This document shows, piece by piece, positions 53,959 to 61,420 of a DNA stretch of 64,000 bases; the stretch's first letter is position 1, and each line of letters opens with the position of its first letter. The DNA lies in IMG/VR virus record IMGVR_UViG_3300046513_000134, positions 1 through 64,000 of that record. The stretch is one strand, 5' to 3'. The position numbers and the translations under genes were made by a program. This stretch comes from a virus. The notes beneath the pieces are model-generated. The model saw only the letters and a program-made list of their open reading frames with translations, had not been told where the DNA came from and made no database searches.

Positions 53959-54501
53959 TCAGTTACCCTTCATTTCGAGCGCGGAGTAGGTGGCTTGGAC
54001 GTGATTGGCGATCGCCGCGCCGTAGGCCGTGCGGAACTTGTCGATGTTGCTGACCTGCACCACGGTCTTCTTGCCCTTGGCAGCGCGGCGGACGAGGATG
54101 TCGTAGATCGCCGGCAGCTTCCAGTTCTGGATCACGTCTCCGTGGGCAGTGTGGTTGTAGAAGTTGGCGATGAACAGGCAGGTGATGTCGAACAGGTCTT
54201 CGTCGGCGTCGTGGTCGAGCAATTGCTGCAGCGTGTAGAACCGGGCGCGGATGAAGTTGCGGGTCAGCATCCCGGCCATCGCCATCATCTCCATCGTCGG
54301 GTCGCCCGATCCCACGAGGATCAGACCATTTTCGTCAGGCGCGATGAACTTGTAGCGGCTCAGCCACAACGCCTCTTGATCCGTGCAATATGTTGCACTG
54401 GAATACATGATCATCGACGGCGGGATGTTGGCGTCGAGGGCATAGCCTTCGATCCCCTTGATCAGCCGCTCGTGGATGACTGGGTCGAGAACGGACTTCA
54501 T
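53959..54501 (-). CDS. Possible helicase-loader-type protein, 180 aa
   Basis: Lies between the initiator-like gene and the helicase, the usual place of a loader. Sequence (GYALDANIPPSMIMYSSATY.. FIAPDENGLILVGSGDPTMEMMAMAG) has no Walker A lysine, so it is not a DnaC-type ATPase. An exact palindrome copy lies inside (54383-54398). Function by position only. Confidence 0.5.
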   Translation of the reverse strand: MKSVLDPVIHERLIKGIEGYALDANIPPSMIMYSSATYCTDQEALWLSRYKFIAPDENGLILVGSGDPTMEMMAMAGMLTRNFIRARFYTLQQLLDHDADEDLFDITCLFIANFYNHTAHGDVIQNWKLPAIYDILVRRAAKGKKTVVQVSNIDKFRTAYGAAIANHVQATYSALEMKGN

Positions 54502-54504
54502 GGC

Positions 54505-55449
54505 TCAGTCCCCCTTGAACACCTTCAGACCCTTCAGCGCGGCTGGCACGCCGTCGTCGGTCTTGACGACCTCGGTGGTCACCCCGGTGGTCTTGGTGAA
54601 GTGATAGGCGACGTGGCGGTGCTCGAAGAAGAACGCGAAGGTCGGCTGCGACGGAACCTTGCTGACGTGCGGGAACAGATCCCGGACCTTCTCGGTGAAG
54701 CCGACCCAGTCGGTGACCACGTCCTTGATCCGCTCGACCGGTTTGAACTTCGGGTCCTTGGTGCCGTGGACAAACATCTTCATCTGCCCGACCTGCTTGC
54801 CGCTGAAGTTCGGCTGGAACTCGCCGGTCTTCTCGGCACAGCGATCCCGCCATTCGGCAATGGCCTTGTTGAGCGTGGTGGTGTTGTTCGCCCCCTTCTT
54901 AGGGTTGAGCTTGCCAGAGATGACGTCTTCGACCGAATGGAGGAACTTGGGCATGTGTTGGTCCTCTGAATTTTTTCCCTCTCCCGAAAGGACTTCGGGT
55001 GATGGGGGTAGGGGGTTCTGCGAACCCGTCTTCGGGTGAGCCTTATCTAGTGTTAATTCTAGTGTAGTCTCTAGTGTACTATAAGGATTGTCCCCCGAGG
55101 GCTGTACTGGCGAGTGCTCCGAAGGGGTATCCGGGGTAGCCCCTAGACCGTCAATCTTGGCCTTGAATTCGGCCGTCAGCCGGGCGTAGGTGTGGCTGGC
55201 ATTCTTGAATAAATGGCTCTCGGTGACCACGGCCCCGATCTTGCGCAGGTGGGCAATCGAGCGGTTGTATTGCTTGCGGGTGAGGCCCGTATCCTCCATC
55301 CAGTCGATCGCCTGTTTGACGACCCAGACGTGGTCCCCGAATTTGATGCGCGCGTATTTCGACCAGTGCACGATCCGCAGAAGCAGGATGGCAGCCGTTG
55401 CGTCGCCGCCCGTCTCGGTGACGGCCAAGGAGAAGATATTGCTGGGCAT
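54505..55449 (-). CDS. Replication-initiator-like protein (O-type), 314 aa
   Basis: The N-terminal ~100 residues (AAILLLRIVHWSKYARIKFG.. WMEDTGLTRKQYNRSIAHLRKIG) form a winged-helix pattern of phage replication proteins. A Pro/Ser/Thr linker (100-160) carries the DNA repeats at 55046-55077. The C-terminal part (NKAIAEWRDRCAEKTGEF.. WVGFTEKVRDLFPHVSK) is helical. Domain order and an internal repeat array copy the lambda O arrangement. Function by analogy. Confidence 0.65.
   Translation of the reverse strand: MPSNIFSLAVTETGGDATAAILLLRIVHWSKYARIKFGDHVWVVKQAIDWMEDTGLTRKQYNRSIAHLRKIGAVVTESHLFKNASHTYARLTAEFKAKIDGLGATPDTPSEHSPVQPSGDNPYSTLETTLELTLDKAHPKTGSQNPLPPSPEVLSGEGKNSEDQHMPKFLHSVEDVISGKLNPKKGANNTTTLNKAIAEWRDRCAEKTGEFQPNFSGKQVGQMKMFVHGTKDPKFKPVERIKDVVTDWVGFTEKVRDLFPHVSKVPSQPTFAFFFEHRHVAYHFTKTTGVTTEVVKTDDGVPAALKGLKVFKGD
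55041..55086. repeat. Three 12-bp tandem repeats flanked by CCTTAT/ATAAGG, candidate origin
   Basis: TCTAGTGT starts at 55046, 55058 and 55070, an exact 12-bp period, between inverted CCTTAT (55041-55046) and ATAAGG (55081-55086), inside the linker of the initiator-like gene. Confidence 0.55.
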
Positions 55450-55483
55450 GGAAGGAAAACCCTTGTGATTATGAGTGAGCCAA

Positions 55484-55517
55484 TAAAAACCCTCTACCCC
55501 GGTTAAGAGGCAGAGGG
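55484..55517 (-). terminator. Rho-independent terminator
   Basis: CCCTCT...AGAGGG stem (55490-55517) then TTTTTATT on the minus strand, 31 bases after the stop of the 255-aa gene. Confidence 0.7.
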
Positions 55518-55547
55518 GAAGGCCCTTACGGGGTAATCCACAGGTTA

Positions 55548-56315
55548 CTAGCCGGGGAATTTAGTAACGTTGGTATCATCGTCCTCGGCTGTGTCTTCTT
55601 CGCCACTATCGGCGTCATCTTCGTCGTCTTCGAGATCATGGTCCGCGAACTCGTCTTCTGCGACGTCCTCGTCAGGGCTGTCGTCATCGTCTTCACCCGT
55701 GACGCCAATCTCGTCAGCCAGATCCCCGAGCGACGGTTCGTAACCAGCCGTGGCTGCTGCCACGCCCTGCCCTGCGGGGTTTCCACCTGACACCTTGCCA
55801 CCGTCTTGGTATTTCTGCGCGCACAGCCCTGTCCAGACCGCCAAGGTGGCCGGGTAGAGCATCGCCGCGATGTGTTGCTTGAAGTCGTCCAGCGTCGTCA
55901 GCCCGAAGGCGTCGTCCGGCAGGGTGACATGGGCAAGGATGCCTTCGTCCCAGATCTTCTGGGCCAGCTCGATCGGGTCGAGCCCGACCAGTTCGCCATC
56001 GTCGTTGATCGACGGGTCGATGTGCAGTCCCAGATCCTTGTGGAAGCTGGACCGGGTGTCGTCGGTCTGCGCCCACGCGCCGGGGAACAGGTCACCCGGG
56101 TTGGTCGGCTTCTCCGTTACCTCGTTGCCGGTGACGCGCTTGATGAAGTCGTCGGAGACGTAGGCTGCCCGGACCCGCAGATTGGCGTGCAGGTTGTTTG
56201 AGGTGAACCCTAGACCGGCGATTTTCAGCGACAGGACGGTATTGCCCTTGGCCGCGATGCCGATGTAGTCGAAATGCCCGCCTGTGCCTTTTACCATGAA
56301 TGGAAGCTTTGACAT
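55548..56315 (-). CDS. Conserved hypothetical protein with acidic tail, 255 aa
   Basis: MSKLPFMVKGTGGHFDYIGI with AAAAAGGAG upstream. A folded N-terminal ~180 residues, then about 50 nearly all acidic residues and a short basic end NVTKFPG. The layout resembles ssDNA-binding proteins (core plus acidic tail), and it sits at the head of the replication block, but no OB-fold motif is certain. Confidence 0.6.
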   Translation of the reverse strand: MSKLPFMVKGTGGHFDYIGIAAKGNTVLSLKIAGLGFTSNNLHANLRVRAAYVSDDFIKRVTGNEVTEKPTNPGDLFPGAWAQTDDTRSSFHKDLGLHIDPSINDDGELVGLDPIELAQKIWDEGILAHVTLPDDAFGLTTLDDFKQHIAAMLYPATLAVWTGLCAQKYQDGGKVSGGNPAGQGVAAATAGYEPSLGDLADEIGVTGEDDDDSPDEDVAEDEFADHDLEDDEDDADSGEEDTAEDDDTNVTKFPG

Positions 56316-56375
56316 GTGAAACTCCTTTTTCCTGTCAATTCCCAGTTATCAGTCTAGTGGTTTACCACCCCGTTT

Positions 56376-57605
56376 CTAGGGTTTTTTCTTGAAAACGAGC
56401 TTTGGTTTCGCTGCCCCAAGCTGCTTGACGGCCTTCTTCACCTCGGCCTCGATCACGGCCGGCGTGGTGTGGTTTCCGTGCTTCTCGGTGATCACCAGAT
56501 CATAGATCTTGGCGTACATCATCTCATTGTCGCCGTGGCCGTACTGGGCCAGCACCTGCTTCAGGAAGGTCGTTGCTTCCTTCGGCGGCAGCGCGTTGAT
56601 CCGCATCACCTCGTCCAGTCGGCCCGGCCGGTAGAACTCCTTGGGGATGGCGCTGATGTCGTTGGTGGTGCAAATCGTCAGCACCTTGGTCGTGTGGGTC
56701 TGCATCCACCACAGCAGCACCGAGATCAGTTCCTGCGAGTAGTTGGATGAACCGGTGTTGATCACCTTCTCGACCTCGTCAATCAGCACGACGCACGGTT
56801 CCTGCTGGTCGAGGGTGTCGAGGTTCTGCTGCAGGAACTTGGCCGAGTTGCCGACGTATTTGTCCTGTGTGGTGGCGAGGTCCAGTCGGTACAGCGGCAC
56901 CTCGAACTGGCGGGCAATGTATTTCGCCGCCTCTGACTTGCCGGTTCCCGGTTCCCCGTCCAGCATCAGGCCCCTCGGCACCAGCCGGGTGTCGGTCTCG
57001 GTCAGGAAGAACTTCTTCTCGCGATCGACCCAATCCTTGAGGGCAGGGGCGGGCGTGTAGAGCGGTTGGTCGGTCAGGACGGGGTACAGGCCCTTCTGGG
57101 GCTTGAACAGCTCGTTGCGGCTCTGGGCGAGGCCGGCAGGGGTCAGCGAGCCGTAGACCGCCATCGAATAGCGGGCGATGTCGTTGGCCTCCTTCAAACT
57201 CAGACCGCCGAGGCAGTTGAGGGCGCTCTTCAGCAGCTCCGGGCTCTTGGCAATCGGCTTCAGCATGTTGGCCATCATTTCCTGCGGCACCGGGATCATT
57301 CCCGCCGACAGGGTCAGGTCGTCATTGTGCTGCGCGGGAGGATTGACGATCAGCAGCGAGCACGAGTTCTTCGGGTCGAGGAACTTGGTGCGAAGAAGGG
57401 CGGCACCTTCCGGGTCGCTGAACCCGCCGCCGACGACGTAATACAGGGTATCCTTGGTGATCGGCGCGGCCGGGCCTGCCCACTTCTCGATCTTCTTGCC
57501 CGGGAAGAAATGGGCCAGCGTTTCGGGGAGGTTGGTGACGTCGCGGGTGGTGCAGGCAATGAGCGGGACGCGGCCCTTGACGGCATTCTGAAGTTTGTTC
57601 GCCAC
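56376..57605 (-). CDS. AAA+ ATPase, 409 aa
   Basis: GTG start with AAAGGAG upstream. LMLDGEPGTGKSEAAKYIAR is Walker A; PCVVLIDEVEKVI Walker B; ICTTNDISAIPKEFYRPGRLDEVMRI includes sensor 1 and the arginine-finger region of the classic AAA clade. The N-terminal ~200 residues are unassigned. It could load or remodel replication proteins. It is transcribed separately from the initiator because a terminator lies between. Confidence 0.85.
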   Translation of the reverse strand: MANKLQNAVKGRVPLIACTTRDVTNLPETLAHFFPGKKIEKWAGPAAPITKDTLYYVVGGGFSDPEGAALLRTKFLDPKNSCSLLIVNPPAQHNDDLTLSAGMIPVPQEMMANMLKPIAKSPELLKSALNCLGGLSLKEANDIARYSMAVYGSLTPAGLAQSRNELFKPQKGLYPVLTDQPLYTPAPALKDWVDREKKFFLTETDTRLVPRGLMLDGEPGTGKSEAAKYIARQFEVPLYRLDLATTQDKYVGNSAKFLQQNLDTLDQQEPCVVLIDEVEKVINTGSSNYSQELISVLLWWMQTHTTKVLTICTTNDISAIPKEFYRPGRLDEVMRINALPPKEATTFLKQVLAQYGHGDNEMMYAKIYDLVITEKHGNHTTPAVIEAEVKKAVKQLGAAKPKLVFKKKP

Positions 57606-57640
57606 GGATAACTCCTTTATCTCTAGTGGTATGATCCATC

Positions 57641-57695
57641 TTAGAAAGGAAAGGCCCCGAGTACAAGGTCTCAGGGCCGCATCATTTGGGTTTGT
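57641..57695 (-). terminator. Hairpin with T-rich tail
   Basis: GGCCCTGAG...CTCGGGGCC then TTTCCTTTCT on the minus strand, between the lysis-side membrane genes and the AAA+ gene. Confidence 0.55.
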
Positions 57696-57706
57696 GCCTG
57701 ACGGGC

Positions 57707-58276
57707 TCAGCCCGCCTTGAGGAGACTTCGATCAGGGAGTTTGAAGGGGCCGATAGTTTGTCGGACGGGCCACAGCTTGTGCTTCGGCATGTGCGTAATC
57801 TCCACGAACCAAGACGAGAGAGGGGTCTCGCCAGCCCCTACGAGCAACCAGTTTCGCCAAACTTGGCAGCCTGTCGTTCGTCCAGACTTGATCGGTGTCA
57901 ACATCTCCAGACGGGCTGGGTCCATCATGCCATCGGGAGTGCCGAAGGCCACCTTCATAGACTGGAAGTCGTAGTCATGCGCCTTGCACAGGGTCCCTGA
58001 CAGCAGCAGCAGGTCTTTGCCGACCCACTGCTGGTCGAGGATCTGGAAGGCTGGATAGTTGGCCACGGTGGTCTTGCCGGTCGCGGGGTCGGTGATCTCG
58101 ACCGCTCGCGCCTCCAATGTTGGCATGACCCATTCCTGCAGGGTTTCGCCGGCCGTGGTGAAAGCCGCCGATCCGAAGGTGTTGGAGAATGCCAACGCCA
58201 CAGCAATCAGGAGAACAAGTCCCGTGTACTCCACAAACCGCTGTGTCGCGTAGTTAAACGATGCCCTGATCGTCAT
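57707..58276 (-). CDS. Membrane-anchored hypothetical protein, 189 aa
   Basis: Start MTIRASFNYATQRFVEYTGL at 58276. One N-terminal span (GLVLLIAVALAFSNTFG) then a periplasmic-style beta-rich domain. It overlaps the 109-aa membrane gene by 23 bases. Family not recognised. Confidence 0.62.
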   Translation of the reverse strand: MTIRASFNYATQRFVEYTGLVLLIAVALAFSNTFGSAAFTTAGETLQEWVMPTLEARAVEITDPATGKTTVANYPAFQILDQQWVGKDLLLLSGTLCKAHDYDFQSMKVAFGTPDGMMDPARLEMLTPIKSGRTTGCQVWRNWLLVGAGETPLSSWFVEITHMPKHKLWPVRQTIGPFKLPDRSLLKAG

Positions 58277-58583
58277 TGCTGGGTCCCTTCTTAATCCGGC
58301 TCTCAATCAAATCGTAAAACCATCCTACGACAGCGACCCCACCTGCCCCCAACAGGAAACCGGAGAGTTCGAGCTTACCTTTCAAGGCCTCGGCATTGAC
58401 GACATTTCCAATAACCCACCGTAGAAGTTCAGGGCCTTCCGGCCCCAAGTATCTGGCAACGAGCGCCCCGGAAACCACGTTAATGACGAACTCCTTCCAG
58501 TCGGCCCGGTAGTAGAGCGACCGTAGAAGTCCACCTGCGGCTCCTGCCAGCGTGAGCTGAAGCATTTCCATAAGGGTGACCAC
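58254..58583 (-). CDS. Holin-like membrane protein, 109 aa
   Basis: LQLTLAGAAGGLLRSLYY, EFVINVVSGALVARYLG and GFLLGAGGVAVVGWFYDLIE are three hydrophobic segments with a charged tail, a layout of phage holins or their partners. The start is uncertain (GTG 58583 or ATG 58571). It lies close to the lysozyme and spanins. Confidence 0.55.
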   Translation of the reverse strand: MVTLMEMLQLTLAGAAGGLLRSLYYRADWKEFVINVVSGALVARYLGPEGPELLRWVIGNVVNAEALKGKLELSGFLLGAGGVAVVGWFYDLIESRIKKGPSNDDQGIV

Positions 58584-58725
58584 GATTGTTATCCACTTGT
58601 TCTGGCCGAATAGATGCTGTCCACTCGACCGTTGTGATACGGCTTGAGATTATTGTCATTGACAAAATGCTGAGTGGATGAGGGGCTGGCCGGTAACGTG
58701 ATCCGGGGCTTAGGAGCCAAGACGA

Positions 58726-58750
58726 GAAAAAGCCCCACATCCGTGAGGCT
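58726..58750 (-). terminator. Rho-independent terminator of the lysis cassette
   Basis: AGCC(T)CAC-GGAT-GTG(G)GGCT (58731-58750) then TTTTC on the minus strand, after the Rz1-like stop. Confidence 0.75.
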
Positions 58751-58786
58751 CCTCCCAGCTCGTTATAGGTCTAAACACTTTAAATA

Positions 58787-59170
58787 TCAAGACTTCTTCG
58801 TGTCTTGGTCCCATTGCCAACAGGCGACGATGCGGTTGTTGGCTTTTGTCAATGCACCGTCAAGTTTGGTGATGACGACGCCGTTCGGGTCTGTGGATTT
58901 CACGTCCGATTGCACCCGGTACTGGCACCAGTCTGGCTTGACCGGCTGCGCCTTGTAGAGATCGATCACCTGATCCATCTGCTTCAGGCTGTCCTCCCGG
59001 GCGCTGGCCTCGGCCGCAGCCTTCTTGTTGGCGAAATACTGGCTATCGGTTGTTGTGCAGCTTCCTAAAAATATCAGTATCGATAACATCAACAGGGCAG
59101 TCAGGATGAGCCCGAGCAGCGGACTTGGCGCGCTCCTCAAGTTCTGCAATAAGTCGCGCAGTTTCTGCAT
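58787..59170 (-). CDS. Rz1: Outer-membrane spanin subunit (Rz1-like lipoprotein), 127 aa
   Basis: The N-terminal hydrophobic stretch ends LIFLGSC, a lipobox with Cys for lipidation. The mature part is helical then Cys-containing (PDWCQYRVQ.., IVACWQW). It starts inside the Rz-like gene and overlaps it by 128 bases, the usual overlapping spanin layout. It would fuse inner and outer membranes with Rz at the end of lysis. Confidence 0.75.
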   Translation of the reverse strand: MQKLRDLLQNLRSAPSPLLGLILTALLMLSILIFLGSCTTTDSQYFANKKAAAEASAREDSLKQMDQVIDLYKAQPVKPDWCQYRVQSDVKSTDPNGVVITKLDGALTKANNRIVACWQWDQDTKKS

Positions 59171-59501
59171 CGTCTTGGTCCTCTTGGGCTCTGGCCTTCT
59201 CCAGCGTGGCGGTTGCCTGCTGGGCGCGGTCCATCTTGGCCTTGTAGTCGTCGCTGGCCGCCTTGAAGCGGGCCGCCTGCCTCTGGCTTTCGGCTAGCTG
59301 GGCCTGCAGTTTCTCCTTCTCAGCCCCAGTCACCATTTCGTGGACGCGGGCCTCGACGGCCTTCTTCACAGCCGACGTCGTATCCCACCAGCCGAGACCG
59401 TACCACGCAGCTACGGCAGCCACGATCAGTCCCAGTGGCAGCGGGATCTGGATCTTGGCGATCGACCAGATGATCTTGAGCAGCGGCAGCAGGAAGGCCA
59501 T
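59043..59501 (-). CDS. Rz: Inner-membrane spanin subunit (Rz-like), 152 aa
   Basis: One N-terminal span (LPLGLIVAAVAAWYGLGWW) and a long coiled coil (VEARVHEMVTGAEKEKLQAQLAES..), with Cys near the end. Typical i-spanin. It starts directly after the stop of the DUF6527-like gene. Confidence 0.8.
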   Translation of the reverse strand: MAFLLPLLKIIWSIAKIQIPLPLGLIVAAVAAWYGLGWWDTTSAVKKAVEARVHEMVTGAEKEKLQAQLAESQRQAARFKAASDDYKAKMDRAQQATATLEKARAQEDQDDAETARLIAELEERAKSAARAHPDCPVDVIDTDIFRKLHNNR

Positions 59502-59837
59502 TCATTCCTCCCATTCGGGCAGCGGCACGTCTTGGCCGGCCAGTGCATGAGTGCAGTCGGACAGGAACTTGATCCGACCCTCGGTGACGTAGGAGTGGCA
59601 GATATGCTTCTTGTCCTTGCTCTCGTCGTCAAACTCGCCCTCGACGTCGCTGGGTTCGTTCCATGTCACGAGGATAGACGGGAAGAAGGTCGGGCTAGCC
59701 GGCTGCTGATTATAGTCCCAGCGCGGGCCGGGGCCGGTGTCGATGTTGACTATGTGGCGTTCGTTGCATCCCGGGCACATGAAGGAAAGGCGGCCGGGGG
59801 TGAAGCAGCGGAGGACCTTGGAGAGAATGATGCTCAT
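59502..59837 (-). CDS. DUF6527-like protein, 111 aa
   Basis: FMCPGCNERHIVNIDTG, WDYNQQPASPTFFPSILVTW, CHSYVTEGRIKFLSDCTHALAGQDVPLPEW follow the conserved order of this phage family, often mislabelled ammonia monooxygenase. It has Cys/His that could bind zinc. It often lies among lysis genes; its function is unknown. Confidence 0.82.
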   Translation of the reverse strand: MSIILSKVLRCFTPGRLSFMCPGCNERHIVNIDTGPGPRWDYNQQPASPTFFPSILVTWNEPSDVEGEFDDESKDKKHICHSYVTEGRIKFLSDCTHALAGQDVPLPEWEE

Positions 59838-59839
59838 AG

Positions 59840-60454
59840 CTATAATCCTGAGACACAGAGTTCGGCTTCGCCCATGCGCTGGGCGTCACCCATCTCTCGG
59901 CGCACGACCAGTCCACGAACGATCTTCTTGCCTGCCTTGTTGAAGGCAGTCTGGGCTTCGCATGCCTGCCGGTAGTTGTGGGTGACGATCCACCGGGCCG
60001 CCGTGGATTTCTTCATGGCGAAGAGCCCGAAGTTGTAGGCCCCGGAGGTGGCGGCGGCTTGGACGCTGTCAGGGGCGAGCACGAAGTCAGCCACGCCATC
60101 GACCAGCGGCAGATAGTAGTCGTGGATCACCTCGTTGATCAGGCGGTCCTCACATTCCTTGTCGGTGGCGTAGTCGCCCATCTTGACGCCACTGGTCGCC
60201 CCGTAGCAGATCGTCGGAACCTTGACAATGTCGAGGTAGGCCTTGTTGGAGAAGCCCTCCCACGGTTTGATCAGCTTGTCCACAGCCAAGCGGACGGCCG
60301 GAGGGATGTAGCCCTTGGCCACCAGTTCGTGCACCTTGGCGGGGGTTGGATGGTCGTGCATCAGCGTGGCCCAGCCGCTGGTGAGGGCAAACAGCGCGGC
60401 GGCCGCAACGGCAGCGATCCCGCGCTTGCTCGACGTGATCTTATTCACTGGCAT
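59840..60454 (-). CDS. GH24 lysozyme (endolysin) with N-terminal membrane anchor, 204 aa
   Basis: Start MPVNKITSSKRGIAAVAAAA at 60454, overlapping the holin-like gene by 14 bases. A hydrophobic N-terminal segment (AAVAAAALFALTSGW) may be a SAR signal. KPWEGFSNKAYLDIVKVPTICYGATSG gives the Glu-8-Asp-5-Thr triad of T4-type lysozymes. It cleaves peptidoglycan. Confidence 0.88.
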   Translation of the reverse strand: MPVNKITSSKRGIAAVAAAALFALTSGWATLMHDHPTPAKVHELVAKGYIPPAVRLAVDKLIKPWEGFSNKAYLDIVKVPTICYGATSGVKMGDYATDKECEDRLINEVIHDYYLPLVDGVADFVLAPDSVQAAATSGAYNFGLFAMKKSTAARWIVTHNYRQACEAQTAFNKAGKKIVRGLVVRREMGDAQRMGEAELCVSGL

Positions 60455-60683
60455 CGTCGTCTCCGAATTTCTGTTGAATGAAGCGGCCGAGATAAGCCAA
60501 GCTGCCCGACAGGCTTGCGCCGAGGAGGAGCCAGCGTTGGTCGATCGGGATGTAGTCGCCCATGAACGGGAGCACGGCTTGAGCACCGTCGAGGATCGTG
60601 AAGACCATGCTGAGTTCGATGAACCGGAGCGTTATCGACTTCTTCCAAGTCGTCTTGGCATTTTTGATGAGCTTCGGTGCCAT
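60441..60683 (-). CDS. Holin-like protein, 80 aa
   Basis: A basic N-terminus (MAPKLIKNAKTTWKKSITLR) then two hydrophobic spans (FIELSMVFTILDGAQAVLPFM, WLLLGASLSGSLAYLGRFI) and an acidic tail. This matches small class II holins found before endolysins. ATG 60683 chosen; the frame continues up to 60710 through the palindrome. A consensus promoter precedes it. Confidence 0.7.
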   Translation of the reverse strand: MAPKLIKNAKTTWKKSITLRFIELSMVFTILDGAQAVLPFMGDYIPIDQRWLLLGASLSGSLAYLGRFIQQKFGDDDASE

Positions 60684-60694
60684 GGGCCGCCCCC

Positions 60695-60710
60695 GTGCAA
60701 TATGTTGCAA
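60695..60710. promoter_or_regulatory. Dispersed palindrome site (GTGCAA-TATG-TTGCAA) at the lysis promoter
   Basis: An exact core two bases after the -10 of the lysis promoter, so it covers +1. This is the position of a repressor operator. Confidence 0.78.
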
Positions 60711-60712
60711 TT

Positions 60713-60741
60713 GGTATCGGAGGAGGGCGGCCTGCTGTCAA
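60713..60741 (-). promoter_or_regulatory. Lysis-cassette promoter
   Basis: TTGACA (60736-60741), 17-bp spacer, GATACC (60713-60718), minus strand. Confidence 0.75.
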
Positions 60742-60766
60742 CTCGGGCGGTCTAGCGCTGGAGCCG

Positions 60767-61411
60767 CTACTCCTCCGGGATTATCTCCACGAGGGTGAGG
60801 GGCGGCCAGTGGCTGTCGTCTTGATAATCTTCTGGAATTGGGTCGGCGTCTTTCAAGGTCCGGGCTGCGAAGATGTGGGCTTTCTTCCATGCCAAGGCGG
60901 TCTTTCCAAACGCGAACATCATATGGGCGTCCATGGCCAGCTTGGAGTTGTCGGCAGCGATCCATTCAAAGTCTTCGTCAGGATCGGCCCAACGCAGGTT
61001 GCCCTCTTCCGCCCCAGCCATAATCGCGGCCAAGGCGAGTGTCGCGGCTCCGGCGATGTCCTCGCGGTTGGCAGGTGCTGACTGGAATATCTTGCCGCCG
61101 AAGACGACGCCGATGCTGATCCGTTTGTCGCGCTCGACATCGACGTCAGAGGCGCTTGGGCCTAGTGGTTCAGGCTCTGGCTCCATACCCAAATCTTCAG
61201 GCTTAATGTACCCCCAGCGCTGCAGGGCGAAGTCAAACACCCGCAGATTACCGGGGTACTCGTCGGGAGGCGCGATGAAGGTGGCGTTGCTCGGCAGGAG
61301 CCACACACCTTCGTCCAGTTCAGCGGGGTTCTCCAGAGGGTCAGGGTCTGCATAGCCGAAGCCGATGAAGAACTTGTAGGTAGGGTCCACGTTATAGACG
61401 AGCTTGCTCAT
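60767..61411 (-). CDS. DUF4376 tail-fibre-assembly-like protein, 214 aa
   Basis: The C-terminal DVERDKRISIGVVFGG.. ALAAIMAGAEEGNLRW.. DDNSKLAMDAHMMFAFGKTALAWKKAHIFAA region follows the DUF4376 pattern of tail-fibre chaperones or fibre-tip proteins. The N-terminal half is variable, as usual. It lies directly downstream of the collar fibre. Confidence 0.78.
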   Translation of the reverse strand: MSKLVYNVDPTYKFFIGFGYADPDPLENPAELDEGVWLLPSNATFIAPPDEYPGNLRVFDFALQRWGYIKPEDLGMEPEPEPLGPSASDVDVERDKRISIGVVFGGKIFQSAPANREDIAGAATLALAAIMAGAEEGNLRWADPDEDFEWIAADNSKLAMDAHMMFAFGKTALAWKKAHIFAARTLKDADPIPEDYQDDSHWPPLTLVEIIPEE

Positions 61412-61420
61412 GATGGCCTC

